Shown here piece after piece: positions 9,177 through 18,681 of a stretch of DNA of 59,410 nucleotides. The position numbers and the translations under genes were made by a program. The stretch spans positions 1-59,410 of the forward strand of contig CAIJXU010000070.1 of assembly GCA_903824725.1 (NCBI GenBank), written 5' to 3'. The number at the start of each line of letters is the position of its first letter. Position 1 is the first letter of the stretch. The notes beneath the pieces were generated by a model. That model was not told the DNA's origin. It searched no databases and saw only the letters and a list, made by a program, of their open reading frames with translations. The stretch is from an uncultured Bacteroidota bacterium (lineage in GTDB: Bacteria > Bacteroidota > Bacteroidia > Chitinophagales > Chitinophagaceae).

Positions 9177-9217
9177 AAAAAAAAGAGATCCATCAAATTG
9201 ATGGGTCTCTTTTTTTT
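9177..9217. terminator. bidirectional intrinsic terminator
   Basis: A 12-base-pair stem (AGAGATCCATCA at 9184-9195 with TGATGGGTCTCT at 9199-9210, one T-G pair) has a 3-base loop and is flanked by an A run on the left and a T run on the right. It lies between convergent genes and can end transcription from both sides. Confidence 0.9.
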
Positions 9218-9250
9218 AAAGTAAGTTCTTCTTATTGTGTATAGGAGGAA

Positions 9251-10747
9251 TTAAAATCGAATTCCGTACCCAATATTAAACATTAACTGATTCCCTTTAA
9301 AGGCTGCGTAGTAGCTATTTTTTTCAGATAAACGATAAGGGAAAATAGCATCTTTCATCATGGTATTCATGATGGTTAAATCAATAAAGCGTTTTTCGGT
9401 TCGGTATCCTATTCCACCACTTAATACCCAATAGGACGCTTTTAAACTCTCATCCTGATAAGGTGAGCCATAAAAGGCAGTTCCTGCTCTAGCCATCCAA
9501 TTGCCATTCAATTTTATTTCAGAACCAATTTTAAAATTAAAATTATTTTTATAAATATTTTTAACGACCGCATTAAGGTTATTGTAATAAGCAACTACAT
9601 CTTGATCATTGTCATTTGAATAAAAATGGGTACCTGCATAATTAATCCACTCTATGTCGGCACTTACAAAACCAAGAGGTTGTGTTGGCTTCGTAGGATT
9701 GGCGAAAAAATAACTTGAACTAACAATAACTTTAGATGGAGTAGCCATTGAGTAATCATAACTCAATGGATAATTGATATTGTTATAATTATCCATTAAG
9801 TCATAGGAGCTTAAACCATTCGGGAATTGATTACTCACCATTTCTGAATTGATTGCATCCCTGAAATTTATAAATTGAGGGGTATGATAGGTAAATCCAA
9901 AGCGTAAATAGGGTTCTGCTTTATAAATAACACCCAATTTTGCACCTAATCCAAATCCTTTTGAACTCGTATTCTCATAAAAATCAAAATAACCTTCTTC
10001 TCCAAAATAATTGTTTTTACTAAAATTAATCATCGGCATTGTTAAGCTGGCTCCTAAGTATAGTTTGTCATCCATGTTTCCGGCCCAGCCAAATGCTAAT
10101 TCATTATAGCTACCACTAGTGACTACATCGCTGTTTTGAATTAATGCCCCAATAGGGAGAGTGGTTCTATAATCAGTGATACTGCCATTGGCATCATAAA
10201 TGGGGTTAACTAACTTGGAGTGAATGGCTAGAGAACTACCATAAATAAAGTTTTGTTGTGCATCCGTAAAGCTTGATCTGCTATCGTATAATTGATCTGC
10301 AAATTTTTCGGTATAACTACTGTAAGTATTTTTGCCACCAAAACTATAATGATTGTTATAGTCTGCAATCTGGGTATAAGAAATCGAAAAGGCAGTGCTG
10401 GTCCATTTATTTTTTTTCTGCCCATCGGTTAACACTATTCCTATATTTCCAAAATTAGTTTTATTACTTGAAACAGTTTTGTTTGAATTGAAATAATCAA
10501 TACTGTTTGATTTGCTTGAAAATTTTGTAGTGAATAAAAATTCACTTGATTTATAAAATCCCAAACCTGCTGGATTAATATGATTAGATGACATATCGCC
10601 TCCTAATGATCCCATGGCGCCACCTAGCGCATTGCTTCGTGGGGTTCCATTAGGTGCAAACCACGACAGTCTTAATATATCTTCAGGGTCTTGTGCAAAT
10701 GCACTAAAGCTAGATCCTAATAAAACAACAAATAATATTTTTTTCAT
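9251..10747 (-). CDS. outer membrane protein of the OmpP1/FadL/TodX type
   Basis: The protein has a signal peptide (MKKILFVVLLGSSFSAFAQ) and then a segment typical of Bacteroidota FadL-like barrels: RSNALGGAMGSLGGDMSS with NHINPAGLGFYKSSEF directly after. The rest is alternating aromatic and polar beta strands, ending in a C-terminal aromatic residue (IGYGIRF), as in outer-membrane barrels. At 498 residues it fits a 14-stranded FadL-like transporter for hydrophobic molecules. The ligand is unknown. It follows the lipoprotein gene by 35 nt with no promoter visible between, so the two are probably one transcript. Confidence 0.82.
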   Translation of the reverse strand: MKKILFVVLLGSSFSAFAQDPEDILRLSWFAPNGTPRSNALGGAMGSLGGDMSSNHINPAGLGFYKSSEFLFTTKFSSKSNSIDYFNSNKTVSSNKTNFGNIGIVLTDGQKKNKWTSTAFSISYTQIADYNNHYSFGGKNTYSSYTEKFADQLYDSRSSFTDAQQNFIYGSSLAIHSKLVNPIYDANGSITDYRTTLPIGALIQNSDVVTSGSYNELAFGWAGNMDDKLYLGASLTMPMINFSKNNYFGEEGYFDFYENTSSKGFGLGAKLGVIYKAEPYLRFGFTYHTPQFINFRDAINSEMVSNQFPNGLSSYDLMDNYNNINYPLSYDYSMATPSKVIVSSSYFFANPTKPTQPLGFVSADIEWINYAGTHFYSNDNDQDVVAYYNNLNAVVKNIYKNNFNFKIGSEIKLNGNWMARAGTAFYGSPYQDESLKASYWVLSGGIGYRTEKRFIDLTIMNTMMKDAIFPYRLSEKNSYYAAFKGNQLMFNIGYGIRF

Positions 10748-10782
10748 AATAATAAATTAATTCCACTTGCCTTTTTTAATGA

Positions 10783-11925
10783 TTACTGTCCACCAGATTT
10801 AGTTCGACCTCCCCCAATAAAACCACCGCCGCCTGATGAGCCTCCAATCGAACCGCCTCCAGAACTTGCTGGGGCTGAATATGTAGGACTACTGGAAGGA
10901 GTACTTCGGAAAGGGGAATTATTTTGATTAGTATTTGAATTATTCCTATTTGAATAATCATTGCTGTTGCTATTTCTTGCATTTGTATTACTAATAATAG
11001 CTCTTTTTACTAAACTACCAAAGCTACTTGAGGGTGCAGCAGTATTGCTATTCGCATTGCCTCTTGCAAAAGGGCTACCCGCATTATTATTAACACTATT
11101 ATTAGCATTATTGCTATTTACATTACGATAGCCTGATAATGAATTTGGACGAACACTAGGGCTGCTATTTGAATTATTAAAACTTGCATTTGAATTTTCT
11201 CTTACATCGCTCACTCTTTTAAACTGACCTGTATTTTTCATGTAAGGGTTTAAGTTGGTTCGGTTGGGTTGAACTGGAACGCGTTTATCATAATTATTAA
11301 AACTCATTCCTCCGCCATAACCACCTCCGTAGATACCTCCATATTGATAATAGCTACCATAAGGATTCCAATAACCAGTGTAGTACGGATTCCATCCGCC
11401 ATAGCCAAAACCTCCGTAACCAAATCCACCGTATCCAAAACCTAATCCGCCATAGCCACCAAATCCTCCATAACCAAAATCATTAAAACCAAAGCCATAC
11501 CCAAATGAACTATAAGGAGAATAGCCACCCCAACCCATGGTGAACGAAGCTCCAAAAGGGCTATACCAAGAAGATCCATAGTATCCAGTATACCAACTAT
11601 TCCATCCCATATAGGAAGGATAAAATGAATTATTGTAACGTGGGTCATTCCAATAACCCCAATCATCAATACTACTCCATCTATTTCTATTGGCTACTTT
11701 TAATCTTAGATATCTATCGTCCTGATAATTCTGATAATCTTGATAATCATCATCAGTGTTTTGAGCCACTAATTCTTCGCTAGGTTTATTTGGCGTATAA
11801 TATAAATCATCGCTTGCGATCACTGTCGTTTGTTGTAAACTTGTGCAACCTGTTACAAAAAAACTAATCATCACCATGCCAATGGCTAGTAGACGGAATA
11901 GAGGGGGGGTATTTTTTGTATTCAT
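10783..11925 (-). CDS. putative lipoprotein with Gly/Tyr/Phe repeats and Asn/Ser-rich C-terminus
   Basis: I do not recognise a named family. From the ATG at 11925 there is a lipoprotein signal peptide ending in FFVTGC, so the mature protein should be lipid-anchored. The middle third is built of short imperfect repeats rich in Gly, Tyr, Phe and Trp (units such as GYGGFGYGGF and NPYYTGYWNPYGS). The last third is rich in Asn and Ser and ends with a Gly-rich tail and a basic end (GGRTKSGGQ). Such composition suggests an extended surface or matrix protein. A longer frame starts at 11970; it would sit 5 nt after the predicted transcription start, so that start is not excluded. Its neighbour is the FadL-like gene. 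Confidence 0.7.
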   Translation of the reverse strand: MNTKNTPPLFRLLAIGMVMISFFVTGCTSLQQTTVIASDDLYYTPNKPSEELVAQNTDDDYQDYQNYQDDRYLRLKVANRNRWSSIDDWGYWNDPRYNNSFYPSYMGWNSWYTGYYGSSWYSPFGASFTMGWGGYSPYSSFGYGFGFNDFGYGGFGGYGGLGFGYGGFGYGGFGYGGWNPYYTGYWNPYGSYYQYGGIYGGGYGGGMSFNNYDKRVPVQPNRTNLNPYMKNTGQFKRVSDVRENSNASFNNSNSSPSVRPNSLSGYRNVNSNNANNSVNNNAGSPFARGNANSNTAAPSSSFGSLVKRAIISNTNARNSNSNDYSNRNNSNTNQNNSPFRSTPSSSPTYSAPASSGGGSIGGSSGGGGFIGGGRTKSGGQ

Positions 11926-11979
11926 TTTGAGTCGTTTTTGGTTTTTATATGCCCTTGATTTAGCATACATTTGCTAGTA

Positions 11980-11987
11980 TAAAGGTA
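11980..11987 (-). promoter_or_regulatory. -7 box upstream of the Gly/Tyr-rich lipoprotein gene
   Basis: On the minus strand this reads TACCTTTA, one mismatch from TAnnTTTG. Transcription would start near 11975, giving a 50 nt leader to the ATG at 11925 or a 5 nt leader to the ATG at 11970. Confidence 0.4.
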
Positions 11988-12024
11988 GTGAAGTTTGAAA
12001 TATAGAGCGTTTTTCGTACTTCAT

Positions 12025-12054
12025 TTGTTTTTATTTAAATTGTTAATATTTTTT
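12025..12054 (+). promoter_or_regulatory. proS promoter
   Basis: TTG at 12025-12027, a 19-base spacer and TAttTTTT at 12047-12054 match the Bacteroidota consensus except for the last base. The ATG of proS follows 7 bases after the box, so the transcript has almost no leader. Confidence 0.5.
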
Positions 12055-12060
12055 TAAGAA

Positions 12061-13539
12061 ATGGCAAAGGAATTAAGCACAAGAGCACAGGATTATTCAC
12101 AATGGTATAATGACCTGGTTTTAAAGGGTGAGTTAGCAGATTATAGCGCTGTAAGGGGTTGTATGGTCATCAAGCCATATGGGTATGCCTTATGGGAAAA
12201 CATGCAAGCTTCTTTAGATAAAATGTTTAAGGATACAGGTCACCAAAACGCCTATTTCCCATTATTTGTTCCAAAGTCCTTGTTTGAAGCAGAAGAAAAA
12301 AATGCAGAAGGATTTGCAAAAGAATGCGCCATTGTAACACATTACCGATTAAAGACGGATCCCAATAACAAAGGTAAATTGATGGTCGATCCTGATGCAA
12401 AATTAGAAGAAGAATTAATTGTAAGACCTACTAGCGAAGCCATTATTTGGAATACATATAAAACTTGGATTCAATCTTATCGTGACTTACCAATTTTAGT
12501 GAATCAATGGGCGAATGTTGTAAGATGGGAAATGCGTACAAGGTTGTTTTTACGTACTGCTGAATTTTTATGGCAGGAAGGACATACGGCACATGCCACT
12601 AAACAGGAAGCAATTGCAGAAACAGTTCAAATGTTAGATGTATATGCTGACTTTGCTGAAAATTGGATGGCTATGCCGGTGATCAAAGGAGTAAAAACAG
12701 CAAGTGAGCGTTTTGCTGGTGCCGAAGACACTTATTGTATTGAGGCTTTGATGCAAGACGGAAAAGCATTGCAAGCGGGCACTTCTCATTTTTTAGGACA
12801 AAATTTTGCAAAAGCATTTGAAGTAAAGTTTAGTGATAAGAATAATACGATGGATTATGTTTGGGCCACAAGTTGGGGGGTGAGTACCCGCTTAATTGGT
12901 GGATTGGTGATGACGCATAGTGATGATGAAGGATTAGTAATGCCTCCTCGTTTAGCTCCTATTCAAGTAGTAATTGTTCCTATTTTTAAAGGCGATGAAC
13001 AAAAAGCAATTTTGGATGAAAAAGTAAGTGGGATTGTAGCTTCATTTAAAGCAGCAGGCATTCGAGTGAAATATGATAATACAGATCATAATAGACCAGG
13101 ATGGAAATTTGCAGAGTATGAATTAAAAGGGGTGCCCATTCGTATTGCAGTAGGACCAAGGGATTTGGAAAACAATCAAGTTGAATTGGCGCGTCGCGAT
13201 ACCAAGGAAAAATCTGCTGTGTCTATGGATGGTTTAACCGAAACAGTCAGCACCTTGTTATTAGAAATCCAATCCAATTTATTGGATCGTGCAAAAAAAT
13301 ACAGAGATGAACATATTACGAAAGTAGATACTTGGGATGAATTTGTGAATGTATTAGATGCTAAAACTGGATTTATTTTAGCGCATTGGGATGGAACACC
13401 TGAGACAGAAGAAAAAATAAAAGAATTAACCAAGGCCACTATACGTTGTATCCCTTTAGATAATCCTTTAGAAGATGGTAAATGTATTTTAACAGGTAAT
13501 GCTTCCACTCAACGCGTTTTGTTCGCAAGGGCTTACTAA
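12061..13539 (+). CDS. proS: prolyl-tRNA synthetase (archaeal/eukaryote-like type)
   Basis: This class II aminoacyl-tRNA synthetase charges tRNA-Pro. At 492 residues it is the short, archaeal/eukaryote-like form without the bacterial editing insertion, as is usual in Bacteroidota. Visible are motif 2 ([19 protein letters not shown]), the adenylate site QEGHTAHAT, motif 3 ([19 protein letters not shown]), the HGTP anticodon-binding domain from about residue 300 ([11 protein letters not shown]), and a C-terminal domain ending in ARAY, the conserved terminal Tyr of this type. truB follows 17 nt later. Confidence 0.96.
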   Translation: MAKELSTRAQDYSQWYNDLVLKGELADYSAVRGCMVIKPYGYALWENMQASLDKMFKDTGHQNAYFPLFVPKSLFEAEEKNAEGFAKECAIVTHYRLKTDPNNKGKLMVDPDAKLEEELIVRPTSEAIIWNTYKTWIQSYRDLPILVNQWANVVRWEMRTRLFLRTAEFLWQEGHTAHATKQEAIAETVQMLDVYADFAENWMAMPVIKGVKTASERFAGAEDTYCIEALMQDGKALQAGTSHFLGQNFAKAFEVKFSDKNNTMDYVWATSWGVSTRLIGGLVMTHSDDEGLVMPPRLAPIQVVIVPIFKGDEQKAILDEKVSGIVASFKAAGIRVKYDNTDHNRPGWKFAEYELKGVPIRIAVGPRDLENNQVELARRDTKEKSAVSMDGLTETVSTLLLEIQSNLLDRAKKYRDEHITKVDTWDEFVNVLDAKTGFILAHWDGTPETEEKIKELTKATIRCIPLDNPLEDGKCILTGNASTQRVLFARAY

Positions 13540-13556
13540 GTTTAAGTGATCATCTT

Positions 13557-14288
13557 ATGCGACAAAAACCCATCCCCGCTGTTTTATCCGCTTACCTTGA
13601 TGGGAAAGTATTATTAATTGACAAGCCATTGCAATGGACTTCATTTGATATCGTGAATAAAATACGATACATGATAAGGGTAAAGAAAGTGGGGCATGCA
13701 GGCACTTTAGATCCCTTAGCAACAGGATTATTAATAGTATGTACTGGAAAATTCACAAAACAAATTAATGAGTATCAGGGTTTGGATAAAGAATATATTG
13801 GGACTTTAGTTTTAGGTGCCACCACCGCTTCCTATGATTTAGAAACCGAACCTGAAAATTTTAAATCGGTTGATCATTTGACAGAGGATCAAATAAGGGA
13901 ATCGACCCAATCCTTTGTCGGTGAAATTTTACAAATGCCTCCGCAACATTCTGCGATTAAAAAAGAAGGGATGCGTTTATATGAATCCGCCCGAAAAGGA
14001 ATTGAAGTGAAAGTAGATCCCAGAAAAGTAAACATTCAAAGTTTTGAAATTACCCGCATTCAGTTACCCCATATTGAATTTAAAGTAGTTTGTTCTACAG
14101 GGACTTATATAAGAAGTTTAGTAAAAGATTTTGGAGAAGTATTGGGGGTAGGGGCATACATGAGTCATTTGCGACGAACTAAAATTGGCGATTTTAAAGT
14201 TGAAGATGCCAAGCAGTGGGAAGATTTAAAAATAGAAATTGACAACCTATTGGCAAGTGATGATTCCAATGAAATGTATCTCAACTAA
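13557..14288 (+). CDS. truB: tRNA pseudouridine(55) synthase
   Basis: TruB makes the pseudouridine at position 55 in the T loop of tRNAs. The catalytic motif GHAGTLDPLATG carries D52. IDKPLQWTSFDIVNKIR precedes it, and CSTGTYIRSLVKDFGE is the second family signature. The length of 243 residues is the normal bacterial size. It is probably cotranscribed with proS and ends 7 nt before the stop of the convergent TamL-like gene. Confidence 0.95.
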   Translation: MRQKPIPAVLSAYLDGKVLLIDKPLQWTSFDIVNKIRYMIRVKKVGHAGTLDPLATGLLIVCTGKFTKQINEYQGLDKEYIGTLVLGATTASYDLETEPENFKSVDHLTEDQIRESTQSFVGEILQMPPQHSAIKKEGMRLYESARKGIEVKVDPRKVNIQSFEITRIQLPHIEFKVVCSTGTYIRSLVKDFGEVLGVGAYMSHLRRTKIGDFKVEDAKQWEDLKIEIDNLLASDDSNEMYLN

Positions 14289-14295
14289 GCGAGTA

Positions 14296-16674
14296 TTAAA
14301 AAGGAAGTCCAATTCCAAATTGCCATGCATAGTTATTTACTCTGCTGCCATTTTGTTTTATTTCAGACCATTTTAAATCATTAAAATCTAACCAGCCTTG
14401 ATTGTATAATCGAGTAGGGTCTTTTAGCTTCATAGCATAGTCAATACGCACTATAAAATAATTAAAATCAAAACGCAATCCGGTTCCCATTCCAATGGCT
14501 AAGTCCTGGTATAATCTATCAAGCCTGAATCCTGCGTTAGGGTCCTGATCGGTATCTCTTGCATTCCAAATATTTCCCATATCCATAAATAGGGCAGAAC
14601 CCACTTTGTAACTGCCCCACTGAAATAAAGGAAATCTATATTCCAAATTCGCTTCTAATTGTAGATCACCAAATCGATCAAAGCTTTGACTTTTAGCGCT
14701 AGTATCATAAAAATTTGAACTTCCTAATCCTAATTGGCGAAGTCCCCAAGCGCGCATACTATAAGGGCCACCCGCTGTAAATTGTTTGAAAAAAGGGAGC
14801 CTTCCTTTGGATGATGTGTTATCACTATAATTATTTCCCCAGCCACCCATGATCCTCCAAGCCAATTCGGTATAATCATATTTGTACAATTCCCTATACT
14901 CTGCTTCAATTTTAAAATAACGATAGATATTATTTTTTAAAGAAGCTAAACCGAATAATCCACCAGCTTCTTCGATACCAATTCGAAAATAGGTATTTTG
15001 ATGAGGGCGACTAAAGGAACTCCCAGTATTAATATAATTTAAAGATTGACTGATGACATTGCCTTCATTGAATGAGGATCTTAAAAAAGGATTCAATAAC
15101 AAAAGGCTATCTAGTTTTGAAAATTTATTAATTTGATAAAATTCAACATTCAATGGTTTGTATAACCAAGTTATTTCTCTGCTTCCTTTATCTTTTTTCC
15201 ATTCATACCCCCAGCTCGTTGTAAACGATTTTAATTGATAGTAGTTCAGTCGATCAATGTAGGCGCTATTTAATGAAAAATTAGTACGCGCATTATTGGT
15301 TGACTTGCTTTTAGTGGAAGAAAATGGAATAATTAAGGAAGGGAAGCTATAAGTATGCCCCACATTCCATAATAAGGTTTGTGCTAAATTATCATTTGTA
15401 TTACCCACGTTTAATTCAATACCCATTCTTAAATTGGTAATAGAGGGTATTGATTTTTTGGCTACGTTTTTATCTCTAAAAGTTAAATTGGTAGAAAGTC
15501 CTAACAAGTTGCCAGCACTTAATTCTGATGTGTTTTTACTACCCTCAATATCAAAACTAAAACTATGACGCAATGCAGGCACTAAAAAGTAATGTAAATA
15601 AACACTGTCATTTTTAATCGTAGTACGACCATCCACTTGTTGCCAAGCGCCAAGGCTACTGTAATAATTTAAGGTTTTGTAATATAGATTCTCATTAAAC
15701 AAATTACCTTTTTTAATAAAGGCATGATGTTCAAATAAAGTGGATTTAAATTTAGACTTCGTAAAGGAGTGTGCAAATTCACCCTTGTCTTCTTGAAAAG
15801 GAGGAGGGGTTACTAAAATGCTATCTGGATTGTCGGATAACTTTAAATCACTGTAAAATATTTGTTGACCAATAGGGTATTGTCGGGTGATAGATCCTGC
15901 ACTATTTCTGAGCTGAATACTTACTTTCCAACTTGGATTTTGGCCATTCGTTAATGTGGCGGTGGTTACCTGATTAATTTGAGCAAGGGGGTCTAAATTT
16001 AATTGCATTAATTTTTGATCAATCGTATCCACTTCGGCAAATATTTTTTCTTTCGTAAAATAGTAGAAACCTTCCGATCTAAATAAGGCGACTAATCTGT
16101 CAAGTTCGTTGTTGATATTGTCATTGGAAAAGGGCTGCCCTTTTTTTAAGTAAGATTGGCTTACATTTTTAATTGCAATTTCTTGAAGCTTTTTATTATT
16201 GAGTTGGTAGGTAATGGTATCAAATAAGGTTTTCTTATTCAATTGAACTAGCATAGTAATACGAGCTCTCCATTCATCCCGCACCGTATCAATTTTTACT
16301 TGAGGACTCAATACTGTTTGATGATATCCTTTGCTGGCTAAAAAGGATTGCATGTATTGGATGGTTCGAGGCAGTCGGTCTGGTTGATAGGCGATGGGTT
16401 GTATGACCGTATTAAAAACGCCAAACTGCCTAATTCGTTTTACCTTTAGGCTGTCGTCCCAATAGTTATTAAGTTCATTGTTTAAAGATTGTTGAAAGGC
16501 CTTGTTGTCGGCTCCCTTTATGATGATTTTATTGTCATAAACAAAAGTCAATTGCTTGGGGTAGTCATGTACCAATGCTTTTTTTACATCTGTACAGGCA
16601 TTTAATAAAAATAAAAGGGGAACAAGATAAAATCTTGAAAAGAAACTAATATTTTTAATCCTCAGAAAAAACAT
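14296..16674 (-). CDS. TamL-like lipidated BamA/TamA (Omp85) outer membrane protein
   Basis: This is an Omp85-superfamily protein of 792 residues, predicted to help assemble outer membrane proteins. The N-terminus is a lipoprotein signal peptide (LVPLLFLLNAC), which marks the lipidated TamA variant known from Bacteroidota (TamL). POTRA-like segments follow to about residue 380. A 16-strand-type barrel includes FTAGGPYSMRAWGLRQLGLG, matching the conserved (V/M)RG(Y/W) motif. It ends in GIGLPF. The frame continues to 16701, but the ATG at 16674 is chosen because a perfect TAtaTTTG -7 box at 16706-16699 overlaps the longer start. No tamB gene is adjacent. Confidence 0.85.
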   Translation of the reverse strand: MFFLRIKNISFFSRFYLVPLLFLLNACTDVKKALVHDYPKQLTFVYDNKIIIKGADNKAFQQSLNNELNNYWDDSLKVKRIRQFGVFNTVIQPIAYQPDRLPRTIQYMQSFLASKGYHQTVLSPQVKIDTVRDEWRARITMLVQLNKKTLFDTITYQLNNKKLQEIAIKNVSQSYLKKGQPFSNDNINNELDRLVALFRSEGFYYFTKEKIFAEVDTIDQKLMQLNLDPLAQINQVTTATLTNGQNPSWKVSIQLRNSAGSITRQYPIGQQIFYSDLKLSDNPDSILVTPPPFQEDKGEFAHSFTKSKFKSTLFEHHAFIKKGNLFNENLYYKTLNYYSSLGAWQQVDGRTTIKNDSVYLHYFLVPALRHSFSFDIEGSKNTSELSAGNLLGLSTNLTFRDKNVAKKSIPSITNLRMGIELNVGNTNDNLAQTLLWNVGHTYSFPSLIIPFSSTKSKSTNNARTNFSLNSAYIDRLNYYQLKSFTTSWGYEWKKDKGSREITWLYKPLNVEFYQINKFSKLDSLLLLNPFLRSSFNEGNVISQSLNYINTGSSFSRPHQNTYFRIGIEEAGGLFGLASLKNNIYRYFKIEAEYRELYKYDYTELAWRIMGGWGNNYSDNTSSKGRLPFFKQFTAGGPYSMRAWGLRQLGLGSSNFYDTSAKSQSFDRFGDLQLEANLEYRFPLFQWGSYKVGSALFMDMGNIWNARDTDQDPNAGFRLDRLYQDLAIGMGTGLRFDFNYFIVRIDYAMKLKDPTRLYNQGWLDFNDLKWSEIKQNGSRVNNYAWQFGIGLPF

Positions 16675-16681
16675 AATACAG

Positions 16682-17404
16682 ATGAATAATAATGAGCTCA
16701 AATATATTCAATCTTTTGCCCATAAAAAACATTGGGACCAAGAATCTGTATTTATTGTGGAAGGTCCCAAGCTGATGAAGGAGGTGTTAGAAAGCGACTG
16801 GACCATTGAAAAAATTTATGCGACCGAGGATTGGTTAAAATCACAAAAAACCATCATGTTGCCAGTAGAGCAAGTGGATGAAATAGTATTAGCAAGAATC
16901 AGCCAATTTAAAACAGCCAATCAAGTTCTCGCATTAGTGAAGAAGAAGGAATATCAAAAGTCAATGCAGTTTGATAAGGAGTTGACCTTAGTTTTGGATG
17001 GGATTCAGGATCCAGGAAATTTAGGAACCATCATAAGAACGGCAGATTGGTTTGGGGTGCAACAAATCATCGTTTCAGATGATACGGCTGGTTTGTATAA
17101 TCCAAAGGTGATTCAAAGTAGTATGGGTAGTTTTTTAAGAGTTCAAGTGGCATCCTATCATCTCGAATCCGTATTGGCGTCTACTAAATTGCCGGTTTAT
17201 GGAGCGGTGTTAAATGGAAAGCTATACAATACTAATAAAGTACAAACGCCTTCTTTTTTAATTATTGGAAATGAATCAAAAGGGATTAGGCCTCCATTGT
17301 TGCCCTATATTACCCATCCTATCACCATACCTCATTTTGGTGATGCCGAATCATTAAATGCAGCAGTTGCAACGGGTATTTTATTATCAAGTTGGAAATC
17401 CTAA
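16682..17404 (+). CDS. SpoU/TrmH-family RNA 2'-O-methyltransferase
   Basis: This is a SPOUT-fold methyltransferase that probably methylates a ribose in rRNA (RlmB-like) or tRNA using S-adenosylmethionine. An N-terminal RNA-binding segment (VFIVEGPKLMKEVLES) is followed by the three SpoU motifs: GIQDPGNLGTIIRTADWFG, LIIGNESKGI and SLNAAVATGILLSSW. The length of 240 residues is normal. The start lies 7 nt from the start of the divergent TamL-like gene. A TAttTTTA box at 16650-16657 inside that gene is a possible promoter. Its TAA overlaps the stop of the convergent permease gene. Confidence 0.9.
   Translation: MNNNELKYIQSFAHKKHWDQESVFIVEGPKLMKEVLESDWTIEKIYATEDWLKSQKTIMLPVEQVDEIVLARISQFKTANQVLALVKKKEYQKSMQFDKELTLVLDGIQDPGNLGTIIRTADWFGVQQIIVSDDTAGLYNPKVIQSSMGSFLRVQVASYHLESVLASTKLPVYGAVLNGKLYNTNKVQTPSFLIIGNESKGIRPPLLPYITHPITIPHFGDAESLNAAVATGILLSSWKS
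16699..16706 (-). promoter_or_regulatory. -7 box of the TamL-like gene, inside the SpoU methyltransferase gene
   Basis: The minus strand reads TATATTTG, a full match to TAnnTTTG. Predicted transcription start is near 16694, 20 nt before the ATG at 16674. The box lies within the first codons of the divergent methyltransferase gene. Confidence 0.5.
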
Positions 17405-18594
17405 TCAAATCGAATTGCAGCCGCAGGAGAAATTCTTTTTAACCATAAAGTGGGTAGTAAAAAGGAAATGTAACTAATTACAACAGTTCCTAATAGAATG
17501 CTAATAATTTGCATAGGCACCATTTTTATAGGAAGTGTTTTTACAAAATAGGCAGTTTCATCTAATTGTATCCATCCAAAATATTGTTGTAGTAAGCATA
17601 ATCCTATACCTATTATACTCCCAAGTAGAACGCCAGACCAGCAAATAATACTTGCTTGGTAAATAAACACTTGTCTGATAAAACCATTGCTAGCACCTAT
17701 TGCAGTTAGGGTGCCAATCATAGGGATTCTTTCCAGCATTAAAATAAATAAACAAGTGATTAGGTTAACAATAGCAATAAGTAACATAATGGTAATGGCT
17801 ACGTTTCGATTGGTGGTTTGAACTCCAATCCAGTCAAATATTTGCGGGTAGTAATTAGGAATGGTGGTTGAAACCCAGTTATGAGGTAATTGTGCTTGAA
17901 TTTTATTTTTTTGCTCATCAATATGTAAAGCATCATTCAGGGTGACTGTATAGCCATCTATATTTGAAAAATTATTTTGTAATTGTTGTAATGACTTAAT
18001 ATCTATCATGACGAATTGCTGATCATAATCTTGTATTCCTGAATGGTATAAACCCACCACTTTAAATTTTCGCTGCTGTACACTAGTGCTGTTTAAAAAA
18101 TACAATTTTACATATTCATTAAGTTGAATTTTTAATTTTTTTGCAATAGCATCAGACAAAATAATTTCTTTCGTCAAGCTATCTTTGGAATTGGTCAATG
18201 GGTGCCCTTTTACTAAAAAAGGAATTGGGGTGCTTGCGGTTAGTCCTTTTGCAACAACACCTTCAATTTCTTGTTGAAATGAAAGTACAGTAGATTGAGA
18301 AATAAAAGGAGTGATGGATTTAATTTGATTTTGGTTCGATTGTAGAAGTTGATTAATGACCGTATCGTTTTGAACGAGTTGCTCGCCGCTCACGGATTCA
18401 ATTTTAATATGTCCCCAAAATGAAAATACTTTATTTGAAATATGTTCTTGAAAACCATTCACCATGGCTAAAGTTAAGATAATGGCAGCCACACTGATAG
18501 CTGTGGCAATGATAGAAAGCTTTACAATGATACTTGTGTAGCTTTTTTTTTGCTGAAAACTAATTTTTTTTGCAATTTGAAAGGCCGTTGACAA
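17401..18594 (-). CDS. ABC transporter permease of the FtsX / LolC-LolE type
   Basis: The predicted inner membrane permease has the MacB/LolC architecture. It has one N-terminal transmembrane helix (VKLSIIATAISVAAIILTLAM), a large periplasmic domain, then three helices near the C-terminus (including NVAITIMLLIAIVNLITCLF) with the FtsX motif region RIPMIGTLTAIGAS. It probably moves lipoproteins from the inner membrane; the ATPase partner is not in the window. The open frame reaches 18693. I prefer the TTG at 18594, which gives 397 residues (normal for LolC/E), because a perfect TAgaTTTG box lies at 18617-18610, downstream of most other candidates. The start remains uncertain. Confidence 0.82.
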   Translation of the reverse strand: MSTAFQIAKKISFQQKKSYTSIIVKLSIIATAISVAAIILTLAMVNGFQEHISNKVFSFWGHIKIESVSGEQLVQNDTVINQLLQSNQNQIKSITPFISQSTVLSFQQEIEGVVAKGLTASTPIPFLVKGHPLTNSKDSLTKEIILSDAIAKKLKIQLNEYVKLYFLNSTSVQQRKFKVVGLYHSGIQDYDQQFVMIDIKSLQQLQNNFSNIDGYTVTLNDALHIDEQKNKIQAQLPHNWVSTTIPNYYPQIFDWIGVQTTNRNVAITIMLLIAIVNLITCLFILMLERIPMIGTLTAIGASNGFIRQVFIYQASIICWSGVLLGSIIGIGLCLLQQYFGWIQLDETAYFVKTLPIKMVPMQIISILLGTVVISYISFLLPTLWLKRISPAAAIRFD

Positions 18595-18609
18595 TGGTGT
18601 AATTTTTAT

Positions 18610-18617
18610 CAAATCTA
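18610..18617 (-). promoter_or_regulatory. -7 box of the LolC/E-type permease gene
   Basis: The minus strand reads TAGATTTG, a full match to TAnnTTTG. Transcription is predicted to start near 18605, so the coding region would begin at the TTG at 18594 rather than at 18693. Confidence 0.4.
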
Positions 18618-18681
18618 GTTTTTTCTGCTTAAAAATAATGAATAAAGGGCTAGATTCGTGTTGGATAAAATATATAATGGT

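Noticed and set aside
11370..11560. Tandem DNA repeat or CRISPR-like array in the Gly-rich region
   Set aside because: The repetition is in codons for Gly, Tyr and Phe, in frame, with irregular unit length and no spacers; it is a low-complexity coding region.
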